DNA of 64,000 bases, taken from positions 1-64,000 of the forward strand of contig CABHOP010000084.1 of the NCBI GenBank assembly GCA_902168085.1. Reading direction: 5' to 3'. Positions within the stretch are counted from its first letter, which is position 1. The number at the start of each line of letters is the position of its first letter. The translations under genes were made by a program, and so were the position numbers. This DNA is from an uncultured Bacteroides sp. Lineage in GTDB: Bacteria; Bacteroidota; Bacteroidia; Chitinophagales; Chitinophagaceae. The notes below the pieces were generated by a model. That model saw nothing but the letters and a program-made list of their open reading frames with translations, made no database searches and was not told the DNA's origin. This document shows, one piece after another, positions 30,569 to 38,798 of this stretch.

Positions 30569-31852
30569 TTATATCACTACGATCTCGTGAAAATCGGGCA
30601 GTGTATAATAGCGTTGTGCCAGTGTTTGCAGTTCTTTCGCCGTTATCGTTTTGTAAATACGGATGTTACGGTTAAAATGCTCTATGGTCATACCGTTCAG
30701 TATCAACGTACGCCAGCGGTGCAGTATAGAGAAGGGGCCATCCAGGTCGCCCAGCAGGTTGCCCAGCAGGTAGTTCTTCACCAGCAGCAGTTCTTCTTCA
30801 TCGGCAGGCTCGTTGCACAGTTGCTCCATCTCGTAGTATATCTCTTTGATGGCAGGTTCCACCACATCGCGGCCCACTTCGGTGTGTATGCTCATCTCGC
30901 CACCATTCAGGTAAGACGATAACGAACAGTAGATGCCATAAGTATAACCTTTCTCTTCACGTATATTGCTCATCAGCCTCGACCCGAAATAGCCGCCAAA
31001 CAAGGTGTTCAGCACTACCATCGGTATAAAGTCTTCGTGGTGACGGTTGGGAAACAGGCGGCCTATGCGTATAGCGCCCTGCACGCCGTTGGGGTCATTT
31101 ATGATGTGCAGCTTCTTTTCGGTAGCAGGTTCTAAAGCAAATACCGTCTGCACAGCTGGCGTTTGTACCAATCTGTCCTTGCCGAATATGCTTTCCAGCA
31201 GGCTCACTTCTTTGCTGCCTACCTTGCCGCCCATAAATATCTTTACACCCGCCAGGTCATACTGCTTTTTGTAAAAGTCCAGCAGGTCTTCGCGGGTAAT
31301 GGCTTCTATCTTTTCTTTTTGTGTATAGCGCCCGTATGGATGCTCTGGGCCAAACAGGGCCGCATCTATCTGCTGGTTGGCTACAAAGTCGCACTGGCGC
31401 AGGTGCACCATCAGGCGCTGTATGGCATTCTGCCGGTGTATATCCAATTCCTGTTGCGGAAAGATGGCATCCGTCAGTATTTCGTACACTATCGGCAGCA
31501 GTTGCTCCAGGTGCTTGGTGAGTGTATGCAGGGTCAGCGTACTGAAGTCGTTGCCCGGCCCCACTTTCAGGCTGGCGCCGTAAAACTCCAGTGCTTCATG
31601 TATCTCGTGCGCCGTACGCTTCGATGTGCCGTTCTTCAGCAATCCTGCCGTAGCTTGCGATACGCCCTGCTTCGGCTCCTGCCACAACCCTGCCGGGAAC
31701 ACCCAGCTTATTTCCACCACATCCTGCACACCGGCATTCAGCCAGTACAGGGGTATGCCATTGCTTAGTTGCTGTTCGTGTATGGCAGGTAATATATAAT
31801 CAAACGATACGGCATCTTTTATAGCCGGCGGTGTTTTCCTGTCTGTCATCAT
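30569..31852 (-). CDS. M16 family metallopeptidase
   Basis: Insulinase/processing-peptidase fold sequence; LNTLFGGYFGSRLMSNIREEKGYTYGIYCSL. Canonical HxxEH is not obvious, so possibly an inactive subunit. Confidence 0.8.
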   Translation of the reverse strand: MMTDRKTPPAIKDAVSFDYILPAIHEQQLSNGIPLYWLNAGVQDVVEISWVFPAGLWQEPKQGVSQATAGLLKNGTSKRTAHEIHEALEFYGASLKVGPGNDFSTLTLHTLTKHLEQLLPIVYEILTDAIFPQQELDIHRQNAIQRLMVHLRQCDFVANQQIDAALFGPEHPYGRYTQKEKIEAITREDLLDFYKKQYDLAGVKIFMGGKVGSKEVSLLESIFGKDRLVQTPAVQTVFALEPATEKKLHIINDPNGVQGAIRIGRLFPNRHHEDFIPMVVLNTLFGGYFGSRLMSNIREEKGYTYGIYCSLSSYLNGGEMSIHTEVGRDVVEPAIKEIYYEMEQLCNEPADEEELLLVKNYLLGNLLGDLDGPFSILHRWRTLILNGMTIEHFNRNIRIYKTITAKELQTLAQRYYTLPDFHEIVVI

Positions 31853-31864
31853 CGTATCTTTTTT

Positions 31865-32380
31865 TTAGTCTTTAATGAACAATGCACGCAATTCACCAGC
31901 GTCTTCGGGTTTCATTTTGCCACCCAGTATCAGGCGTATCTGCCTGCGGCGCAATGCCCCTTCATACATTTTTATCTCTTCCTCCGTTTCAGGTACCAGT
32001 TCGGGTACTTTGCGCGGTTTGCCATGTGGGTCCAGTGCTACAAAGGTCAGGTAAGCCTCATTGGTCAGGTATTTATATTGCGCCCACAGGTCTTCGCCCC
32101 ATACTTTCAGGTACACTTCCATCGATGTATTGAAAGAGCGGGTCAGCTTGGCTTCTATGGTCAGCACATTGCCCAGCTTTATGGGGTTGTTGAAGGATAC
32201 ATTGTCTACCGATGCGGTTACTACCGGGCAGTTGCAATGTTTTTGTGCAGCTATGGCGGCGGCTATATCCATCCAGTGCATCAGGCGGCCACCCATCAGG
32301 TTGCCCAGTGTGTTGGTATCATTGGGCAGCACCAGTTCCGACATTATATTATAAGTATCCTTCGGACTTTTCTTAATCAT
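31865..32380 (-). CDS. acyl-CoA thioesterase (hotdog fold)
   Basis: NTLGNLMGGRLMHWMDIAAAIAAQKHCNCPVVTASVDNVSFNNPIKLG. Confidence 0.9.
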   Translation of the reverse strand: MIKKSPKDTYNIMSELVLPNDTNTLGNLMGGRLMHWMDIAAAIAAQKHCNCPVVTASVDNVSFNNPIKLGNVLTIEAKLTRSFNTSMEVYLKVWGEDLWAQYKYLTNEAYLTFVALDPHGKPRKVPELVPETEEEIKMYEGALRRRQIRLILGGKMKPEDAGELRALFIKD

Positions 32381-32443
32381 GTAGTTGCTTTAAACGGCAT
32401 CAAAGGTAATGGAAATGACTGTGCCACCGATGGCACAAAAAAT

Positions 32444-32466
32444 AAGGGGGCTATTACAGCCCCCTG
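32444..32466 (-). terminator. terminator downstream of YHS/32-aa ORF pair
   Basis: Minus strand GGGGGCTGTAATAGCCCCC followed by TTATTTTTT. Confidence 0.75.
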
Positions 32467-32481
32467 TTATTATACGGTCTA

Positions 32482-32580
32482 TTACCTTGTTATCCTTCTC
32501 ATGTTCCGGAACATGTCTATCGATGTCCAGATGAGTGTGCCTATGGCTGCTACGTTCACTAAAATGAAATACTTCAGCAT
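32482..32580 (-). CDS. predicted 32-aa membrane microprotein
   Basis: MLKYFILVNVAAIGTLIWTSIDMFRNMRRITR*; one hydrophobic helix with basic C-terminus; starts 3 nt after the YHS gene stop, followed by a terminator. Not in the supplied ORF track. Confidence 0.6.
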   Translation of the reverse strand: MLKYFILVNVAAIGTLIWTSIDMFRNMRRITR

Positions 32581-32583
32581 GGC

Positions 32584-32883
32584 TTATCCTTTTACTTTGT
32601 TCTGGTATTTCTGCGGGTTGCCGGTATAGGCCGTTTTGCAGGTTTCACTGCAAAACCATACGGTGTCCGTACCATTCACCGTGTATTCTATCCAGGTGTC
32701 TTCTTTTTCCATTTCGCACACCGGGTCTATCGGCCCTTTAGGTGTTGCGGCTGCTTCCACAGGTGCTGCTTCCGCAGGTTGTTGTGTTTCAGTAGCGGCG
32801 CTTTCTTCTGTGTTGCTGCTGTTGTTGTTGCAGGCAGTGAAAGCTACCATGGCTGCCAGTGCTGCTAAGGTTATATATTTCAT
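32584..32883 (-). CDS. YHS-domain lipoprotein
   Basis: Lipobox AFTAC; PIDPVCEMEKEDTWIEYTVNGTDTVWFCSETCKTAYTGNPQKY YHS-type motif. Confidence 0.8.
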   Translation of the reverse strand: MKYITLAALAAMVAFTACNNNSSNTEESAATETQQPAEAAPVEAAATPKGPIDPVCEMEKEDTWIEYTVNGTDTVWFCSETCKTAYTGNPQKYQNKVKG

Positions 32884-32981
32884 ATCCCGGTTGAATTTTT
32901 ACAAATGTAGGCATTAATCACACCCGATTATTCATATACACCACATGTAACCCACCTCCCCTTGGGGGAGGCCGGGAGGGG

Positions 32982-34871
32982 CTACCACGTAGTATTAAAC
33001 CTTACCCCCAGCGTAAACCACCTGCCCGGCATAGGCACGGTGCCTATTTCTTTATACTGGGTATCCAGTATATTGTTTACATCGGCATATACATTCCACT
33101 GTTTCCAGGTATAGCCTACGCGCGCATCCAGCAGGGCATAGTCGTTGGCATTGATGCGGTACAGGTAGCGCATATTGGCATTCACCTGCAGCTTACCCCA
33201 CCATGTAGTGCGTACCGATGCCGTAGCCTGGTGGCGCAGTGCCTCAATAGCATATTTCGATATATCGTTGGCCGGTGTATTTATTTCAGGGCTCAGGTAG
33301 GTGTAGTTGGCATTCAGCACTATGTTCTGTGCATCACTCATACCTATATGCTCACTCAGCTTATAAGTAGCCGTCAGCGTAGCGCCCTGCACATTTACCT
33401 GCTGGTAGTTTTGCGGCTGCCAGGGCGATGCATTGGTAGCACGCACCCAGTCTATAAAGTCGGCAGTATTGCGGTAGAAATAGCTGGCCTGTCCCCACAG
33501 GTAGCGGGTATTATATTGCACACCACCTTCGGCATACTTTGCATGCTCCGGTTTCAGGTTGGCATTACCCACGTTGGTAGGGCCTATGTAGTACAGGTCG
33601 GTATACGTTGGCAAGCGTTGTCCCATGGTAGCATTGGCAAAGGCTTTCCATTTCGGCAGAAAGCGATAGCCTACATCCACACCCGGAAATAGCTGAAAGT
33701 CGTAATCGGTATTGTAGTTGCCATACACACCCGCACCGGCATTCAGCTTGTCGTTAAAGTAGTGTTTGTATTCTGCATATACGCCCAGGTTGCTACGGTC
33801 GCGGGCACCTAGCCTGTAGCTGTTGATGCGGTCGTTACGGTATTCTACACCTGCACCTATAATGCCTTTGCCCACTTTTATAGTGCTCTGCACCTCGCCC
33901 GTCATCACATAGGTTTCGTGCAGGTTATGATACACTTCGGGCTTTTGCTTTATAAAAATGTAATCATCGTTGTTATAACGATAGCTTACCCGCGGGCGTA
34001 TCATCACTTTATCGTTCGGGGTAAAGGTGTAGGCAATGCTACCCAGTACCGTCTCTACTTTCTCGGTCGAATTGGCATCGGCAGGCGCGCTATAGTACCC
34101 GTTACCACCAAAGTCGTTGCGGATGTAGCCACCCATGGCCTCCAGTTTGTTCTTATCGTTCAGCTTTATCTGGTTCTGGTAATACAGGCGGTAGGCGTTG
34201 TAGGCTGTATTATAGCGGTAGCCCGTACCCTCGTCGTGACTTACAGATAGCATATGCCCCTGGTTTTTGCCTGCAATGCTGGCCGTAGCCTGTGCACCCC
34301 AGCCATAGTAGCTGTCGCCCGTTGCGGTGTCTGTTTTAAAGCTGCTGCCGGCATATACCTGTGCGCTCACGGTGTTTTGCTCCGGTATACGAGTTACAAT
34401 GTTCACCGCGCCTGTCAATGCATTTACGCCATATACCATGGCTGCGGGCCCGCGCAGCACTTCTATTTGGTCGATGCTCGTTAGTGGTATGGGCAGGTTC
34501 AGCGTGTGGTGCCCCGTTTGCGGGTCGCTCATTTTTACGCCATTCACCAGTATCAATACCTGGTCAAAGGTGCTGCCGTCTATACTGATGTCGGCCTGCG
34601 TGCCATTCGGGCCACGCTGGCGCAGGTCCACACCTGCCACATACGATAGTAATTCATTGGTCGATTTTACAGGCAGTGCTGCTATCTGTTTGCTGTCCAG
34701 CACCTGTATGTTCCTGTTCTGGCGTCCGTAGGGTGCCTGTATCCGGTTCTCACGGATGATGATGGAATCCATCGGGTTGCCTTGTTGTGCTATGGCATGT
34801 ATGCTCACCAGCATCATACCTGCACCAAATAACCATTGTTTTTTCATACGCTTATTTTTGAAGCGCCGCAA
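32982..34871 (-). CDS. TonB-dependent receptor
   Basis: Plug: NELLSYVAGVDLRQRGPNGTQADISIDGSTFDQVLILVNGVKMSDPQTGHHTLNLPIPLTSIDQIEVLRGPAAMVYG; C-terminal beta-barrel ending in F/W. Confidence 0.95.
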   Translation of the reverse strand: MRRFKNKRMKKQWLFGAGMMLVSIHAIAQQGNPMDSIIIRENRIQAPYGRQNRNIQVLDSKQIAALPVKSTNELLSYVAGVDLRQRGPNGTQADISIDGSTFDQVLILVNGVKMSDPQTGHHTLNLPIPLTSIDQIEVLRGPAAMVYGVNALTGAVNIVTRIPEQNTVSAQVYAGSSFKTDTATGDSYYGWGAQATASIAGKNQGHMLSVSHDEGTGYRYNTAYNAYRLYYQNQIKLNDKNKLEAMGGYIRNDFGGNGYYSAPADANSTEKVETVLGSIAYTFTPNDKVMIRPRVSYRYNNDDYIFIKQKPEVYHNLHETYVMTGEVQSTIKVGKGIIGAGVEYRNDRINSYRLGARDRSNLGVYAEYKHYFNDKLNAGAGVYGNYNTDYDFQLFPGVDVGYRFLPKWKAFANATMGQRLPTYTDLYYIGPTNVGNANLKPEHAKYAEGGVQYNTRYLWGQASYFYRNTADFIDWVRATNASPWQPQNYQQVNVQGATLTATYKLSEHIGMSDAQNIVLNANYTYLSPEINTPANDISKYAIEALRHQATASVRTTWWGKLQVNANMRYLYRINANDYALLDARVGYTWKQWNVYADVNNILDTQYKEIGTVPMPGRWFTLGVRFNTTW

Positions 34872-34916
34872 AGGTATAGGCGATGGCTATTGATAATCAA
34901 AGAATTACGGGCATAT

Positions 34917-35357
34917 TTACAATCGTAACATTTCAATGTGTGGTATTCCGTCTTCTATATATACGGTGCTATTTGTATGGAACCCAAATGAAGTATAAAA
35001 AGCTTCTAAATACAATTGCGCGCCTATACGTATAGGTTGCTTGCCAAATACTTCTTCCAGTTTGTCTATCGATGCCTGCATCAATTCTTTACCCGCTCCT
35101 TTCCTGCGAAAGGCCGGGTCTGTCACCACGCGCCCTATCGAGGCTTCGGTATAGGATAAGCCTGCCGGTAGCAGCCTGCTATATGCGGCCAGTATGCCAT
35201 CTTCAAAACCCAGCAGGTGCAGGCTTTGCTGGTCTTTATCATCCATATCCTGAAACACGCAATTCTGCTCTACCACAAATACCAGGCTGCGCAGTTTCAG
35301 CAATGCATACAGCTCGTGGTTGGTCAGCTCGTCAAAAGTTTTCAGTTTCCAGTTCAT
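34917..35357 (-). CDS. GNAT family N-acetyltransferase (ElaA-like)
   Basis: LYALLKLRSLVFVVEQNCVFQDMDDKDQ...IGRVVTDPAFRRKGAGKELMQ. Confidence 0.9.
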   Translation of the reverse strand: MNWKLKTFDELTNHELYALLKLRSLVFVVEQNCVFQDMDDKDQQSLHLLGFEDGILAAYSRLLPAGLSYTEASIGRVVTDPAFRRKGAGKELMQASIDKLEEVFGKQPIRIGAQLYLEAFYTSFGFHTNSTVYIEDGIPHIEMLRL

Positions 35358-35360
35358 GTA

Positions 35361-36629
35361 CTATTTTGAATGCCCCACACGCCCCTTGCCGGAAAGCAGT
35401 ATCAGGCCACCTATGATTGCTGCCATAGATAACGTAACGATGTGGTAATATTTATACAATAATGGTGAGAACATATAGAAGAAAACAAGGAACAGGAACA
35501 GCATCACCAGGCAGAATTTAGCATAGTCTATTCTTCCTTTGTTTTTACGGTAATAGACCAGGCCGGCTATGTTCAGTAATATCATAAACGATGCCTGTAT
35601 GGCGCGCATTATAAATACCTGCTGTTCCACAGCACCGGGCAGCCAGTTCCTGAACTGCGATGCAAAATAGATGCTGGGTACAAAAGTGTACGATATTCTT
35701 TCTTCTCCATAGCCCTTCCATTCTTCTATGGCGCAATGGTTGTGATAAGCCACACCGTCTTTCAGTATAGAGGGGTCTTTTATATAAAAAGGCAGTATGT
35801 AAAATACCAGGAAGGCCAGCGCTACTGCAGCCCACATGCCTATATTGGCCTTGCGGGGTAGGTTTTGCCAGTAAATAATGGCAAACAAAGGCAGCCAGAA
35901 TATCATGGTATACCTGGAGAGCAGGCATAGGATAAGGCCCACTGTTATCAGGTATATATTTTTGCTGGCAAGCCCTATGGCCAATACTATATAGTAAGCC
36001 GCTATCATCGTTTCCAGCGATACGGATATATCCATACCGGCCCAGTTGGTATAAAACAGCAGCATCACAACAGGCAGCAGTATAGCTATTATTTTTATAG
36101 CTATGTTTACCGCATGGCGCCATATATAAGCCCCCCACAGCCCGTTAGCCAGCAGCATTAGCAGTATGCCCACCCAGCGGTTATCTACCTTCAACAAATG
36201 GGAAATGGCCAGTGGCAGCCAGTTGAGCGGCATATATACCGGGTACGGGTGCCAGCTATATTCTTCCAGCGGATAATAAGGGAACACGCCCGATGTGTAG
36301 CGGGTATATAATACATCCAGCTGGGTGATGACATCAGATAACGCACCGGGATTATTATACTGCTCAAACAGCCTGTCGAAAGAGGGGACTGTAATACCTA
36401 CCCCTGCCATACCCACCAGCGCACCTGTTATAGCAGCAGGTAACCTTGCAGGTAATAAAGGCTGTGTGACACCTTCGCGGCGCAGTATATATATATACCA
36501 GCCCGCTATTGCCAGTAGCGATAAGAATAAAGTGATGGGATTGCCATCGGTGCCCAGGTATTCACGGCCGTTTACTACACAAAAACATGAAAGGATAAAC
36601 AGGGCGGTTACAAGTATAGGCTTTATCAT
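35361..36629 (-). CDS. polytopic membrane protein, GT87/DUF2029-like glycosyltransferase
   Basis: 422 aa, ~10 TM segments; YTSGVFPYYPLEEYSWHPYPVYMPLNWLPL. Confidence 0.6.
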   Translation of the reverse strand: MIKPILVTALFILSCFCVVNGREYLGTDGNPITLFLSLLAIAGWYIYILRREGVTQPLLPARLPAAITGALVGMAGVGITVPSFDRLFEQYNNPGALSDVITQLDVLYTRYTSGVFPYYPLEEYSWHPYPVYMPLNWLPLAISHLLKVDNRWVGILLMLLANGLWGAYIWRHAVNIAIKIIAILLPVVMLLFYTNWAGMDISVSLETMIAAYYIVLAIGLASKNIYLITVGLILCLLSRYTMIFWLPLFAIIYWQNLPRKANIGMWAAVALAFLVFYILPFYIKDPSILKDGVAYHNHCAIEEWKGYGEERISYTFVPSIYFASQFRNWLPGAVEQQVFIMRAIQASFMILLNIAGLVYYRKNKGRIDYAKFCLVMLFLFLVFFYMFSPLLYKYYHIVTLSMAAIIGGLILLSGKGRVGHSK

Positions 36630-36670
36630 GTCTTCGGTTTAGCAATACCGCAAAATAAACAACCTTTCGG

Positions 36671-37867
36671 TTATTTACTCAGGTGCATGCTGCGCTCTTT
36701 ATACAACTGGCGGAACCATGGGTCGCGCAGGTCTTTTATAAAGCGGATGGCCTCACCGGTGCTCTTCATTTCAGGGCCCAGCTCTTTATTTACATTCGGG
36801 AATTTGTTGAAGCTGAATATCGGCTCCTTCACGGCAAAACCGTCCAGTTTCTTTTCCAGCTTCAGGTCTTTCAGTTTCACTTCGCCCAGCATCACTTTGG
36901 TAGCAATGTTCAGGTAAGGTATACCGTAAGCTTTGGCTATGAATGGGGTAGTGCGGCTGGCGCGCGGGTTGGCTTCTATCACATATACTTTACCGTCTTT
37001 TATGGCAAACTGTATGTTGATAAGGCCGCGTACATTCAGTTTCAGTGCTATTTTCTTAGCGATATCCGCCATTTCATCCACTATCATCGGCCCCAGGTTG
37101 AAGCAGGGCAGCAGCGCGTGGCTGTCACCACTATGGATGCCCGCAGGCTCTATATGCTCCATGATACCCATGATGTGCACATCTTCACCATCGCATATGG
37201 CATCTACTTCGGCTTCCTGGCAGCGGTCCAGGAAGTGGTCTATCAATATCTTATTGCCCGGCAGGTGTTTCAGCAGGCTCAGTACGCCTTTTTCCAGCTC
37301 CTCGTCATTGATAACGATACGCATTCTCTGTCCGCCCAATACATAAGAGGGGCGTACCAGCACGGGGTAGCCTACTTCGTTGGCCACTTCTATGGCTTCG
37401 TCTGTAGTGTATGCCGTACCGTAGCGTGGGTAAGGAATGTTCAGTTCTTTCAGCAGGTCGCTGAAGCGGCCGCGGTCTTCGGCTATATCCATGTCATCAA
37501 AAGAAGTACCGATGATGCGGATGCCTTTTTCGTGCAGGCGTTTGGCCAGTTTCAGTGCGGTTTGTCCGCCCAGCTGCACTATCACGCCATAGGGTTGCTC
37601 ATGTTCTATGATCTCCCACAGGTGCTCCCAATACACGGGTTCAAAATACAGCTTGTCGGCAATGTCAAAGTCGGTAGATACGGTCTCCGGGTTGCAATTC
37701 ACCATTATCGCTTCGTACCCGCATTCTTTAATGGCCAGTAGGCCGTGCGTGCAGCAATAATCAAATTCAATACCTTGTCCTATACGGTTGGGACCCGACC
37801 CTAATACAATTATTTTTTTCTTTTCGCCGGGAATCGATTCGTTAAAAACGATAGCAGAAGAGCTCAT
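36671..37867 (-). CDS. carB: carbamoyl-phosphate synthase large subunit, C-terminal ATP-grasp half (separate ORF; no MGS-like domain)
   Basis: IVLGSGPNRIGQGIEFDYCCTHG, MVNCNPETVSTDFD, EVDAICDGEDVHIMGIMEHIEPAGIHSGDS, ends shortly after LGPEMKSTGEAI. ORF extends to 37891; start chosen at MSSSAIVFNES. Confidence 0.92.
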   Translation of the reverse strand: MSSSAIVFNESIPGEKKKIIVLGSGPNRIGQGIEFDYCCTHGLLAIKECGYEAIMVNCNPETVSTDFDIADKLYFEPVYWEHLWEIIEHEQPYGVIVQLGGQTALKLAKRLHEKGIRIIGTSFDDMDIAEDRGRFSDLLKELNIPYPRYGTAYTTDEAIEVANEVGYPVLVRPSYVLGGQRMRIVINDEELEKGVLSLLKHLPGNKILIDHFLDRCQEAEVDAICDGEDVHIMGIMEHIEPAGIHSGDSHALLPCFNLGPMIVDEMADIAKKIALKLNVRGLINIQFAIKDGKVYVIEANPRASRTTPFIAKAYGIPYLNIATKVMLGEVKLKDLKLEKKLDGFAVKEPIFSFNKFPNVNKELGPEMKSTGEAIRFIKDLRDPWFRQLYKERSMHLSK

Positions 37868-37918
37868 GAGCGGCAAAGTTAAAGCATTCACTCAAATCGT
37901 GGAAATTAAACCTGCAAC

Positions 37919-38281
37919 CTACCAGGGGTTTTTCAGGTCGTTTTTGGTAAACAGGTGCTCACGCGTGATGAAGTTGGTGCCTGCAGGTTTCTTCAGCACC
38001 ACGCCGTTCTTTTTAAACAGGCGCATCAGTAGCGCCACGGGTGTCAGTACCACCCAGTATATCAGGGTGAGCAGTACCGTGTTATTGATATAGCCAATGA
38101 TGCCCGTAAGCCAGCCAAACCCATTGTGTACCAGCCCCGCAAATGCTGATGATGCCAGCCCCAGTATGCCGATGGCAAAGACCACGTACAGTATCTCCAC
38201 CCTTTTGGTAAGGAAGAACAGCAGCACACCCACCAAAACAATGGCCAGTAGTGACTCTTTTATTTTTACGGCATTCTGCAT
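37919..38281 (-). CDS. SxtJ-like membrane protein
   Basis: 120 aa with several TM helices (LLAIVLVGVLLFF..., YWVVLTPVALLMRLF), next to a DUF5989-like ORF and a carbamoyltransferase; start abuts the DUF5989 stop (TAA-ATG). Confidence 0.7.
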   Translation of the reverse strand: MQNAVKIKESLLAIVLVGVLLFFLTKRVEILYVVFAIGILGLASSAFAGLVHNGFGWLTGIIGYINNTVLLTLIYWVVLTPVALLMRLFKKNGVVLKKPAGTNFITREHLFTKNDLKNPW

Positions 38282-38428
38282 TTAGAATAAGGTATATATG
38301 AACGGAGCCAGGCCCGTATTGGCAGCTATTATAAGTACGGCTATCAGCAGCAGCGCTATAATGATGGGCGTGAGCCACCACTTCTTACGCTCCTTCAAAA
38401 ACAACCATAAGTCCTTCAAAAATTCCAT
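38282..38428 (-). CDS. DUF5989-like 48-aa membrane protein (not in ORF track)
   Basis: MEFLKDLWLFLKERKKWWLTPIIIALLLIAVLIIAANTGLAPFIYTLF*; KERKKWWL-TP followed by one TM helix. Confidence 0.8.
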   Translation of the reverse strand: MEFLKDLWLFLKERKKWWLTPIIIALLLIAVLIIAANTGLAPFIYTLF

Positions 38429-38462
38429 ACCCGCCAAAAATAGGGAAACAAAGTAAACTTGT

Positions 38463-38537
38463 CCTCGTTTTCAACGAGGATACATTGGTATGGCGTTTAA
38501 AACGCTCGGCCTGCCACATCCGCATTACAAATGCGGA
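38463..38537. repeat. cluster of three short palindromes (REP/MITE-like)
   Basis: CCTCGTTTTCAACGAGG, GCGTTTAAAACGC, TCCGCATTACAAATGCGGA within 75 nt of intergenic DNA. Confidence 0.65.
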
Positions 38538-38599
38538 CGAGAACTCATAAAGAAAAAATCTCCCCTTGGGAAACAGAAGGGACATTACACACAAAAATA

Positions 38600-38742
38600 A
38601 TCAGGGAACCACAGCCCGGTACAACAGCAGCAACCCAGCCCCATCGGCAGCCACCGACGAACTTTTCTCATGGAGCGCAACGGAATAATTACGCAGTAAT
38701 TAATTCGTCGGCTCCTTTTTTGGAGAAGCAAAAAAAGAACAA
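38600..38742. repeat. dispersed structured intergenic repeat, copy B
   Basis: Shares ~60 nt with 28372-28495; CCGACGAA/TTCGTCGG outer stem followed by T-tract and the ggagaagcaaaaaa segment. Confidence 0.75.
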
Positions 38743-38798
38743 CCACTCGAGCCAAGCGATAATGAGGGTAAAGTCTCCCCTTTAGGGGACGGAAGGGG

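Noticed and set aside
34872-34916. Looked for a cobalamin riboswitch upstream of the TonB receptor
   Set aside because: The short upstream gap has no recognisable B12-box or room for the element.
36683-37741. 352-aa plus-strand ORF
   Set aside because: Antisense of the carB C-half with the same codon-bias artefact.
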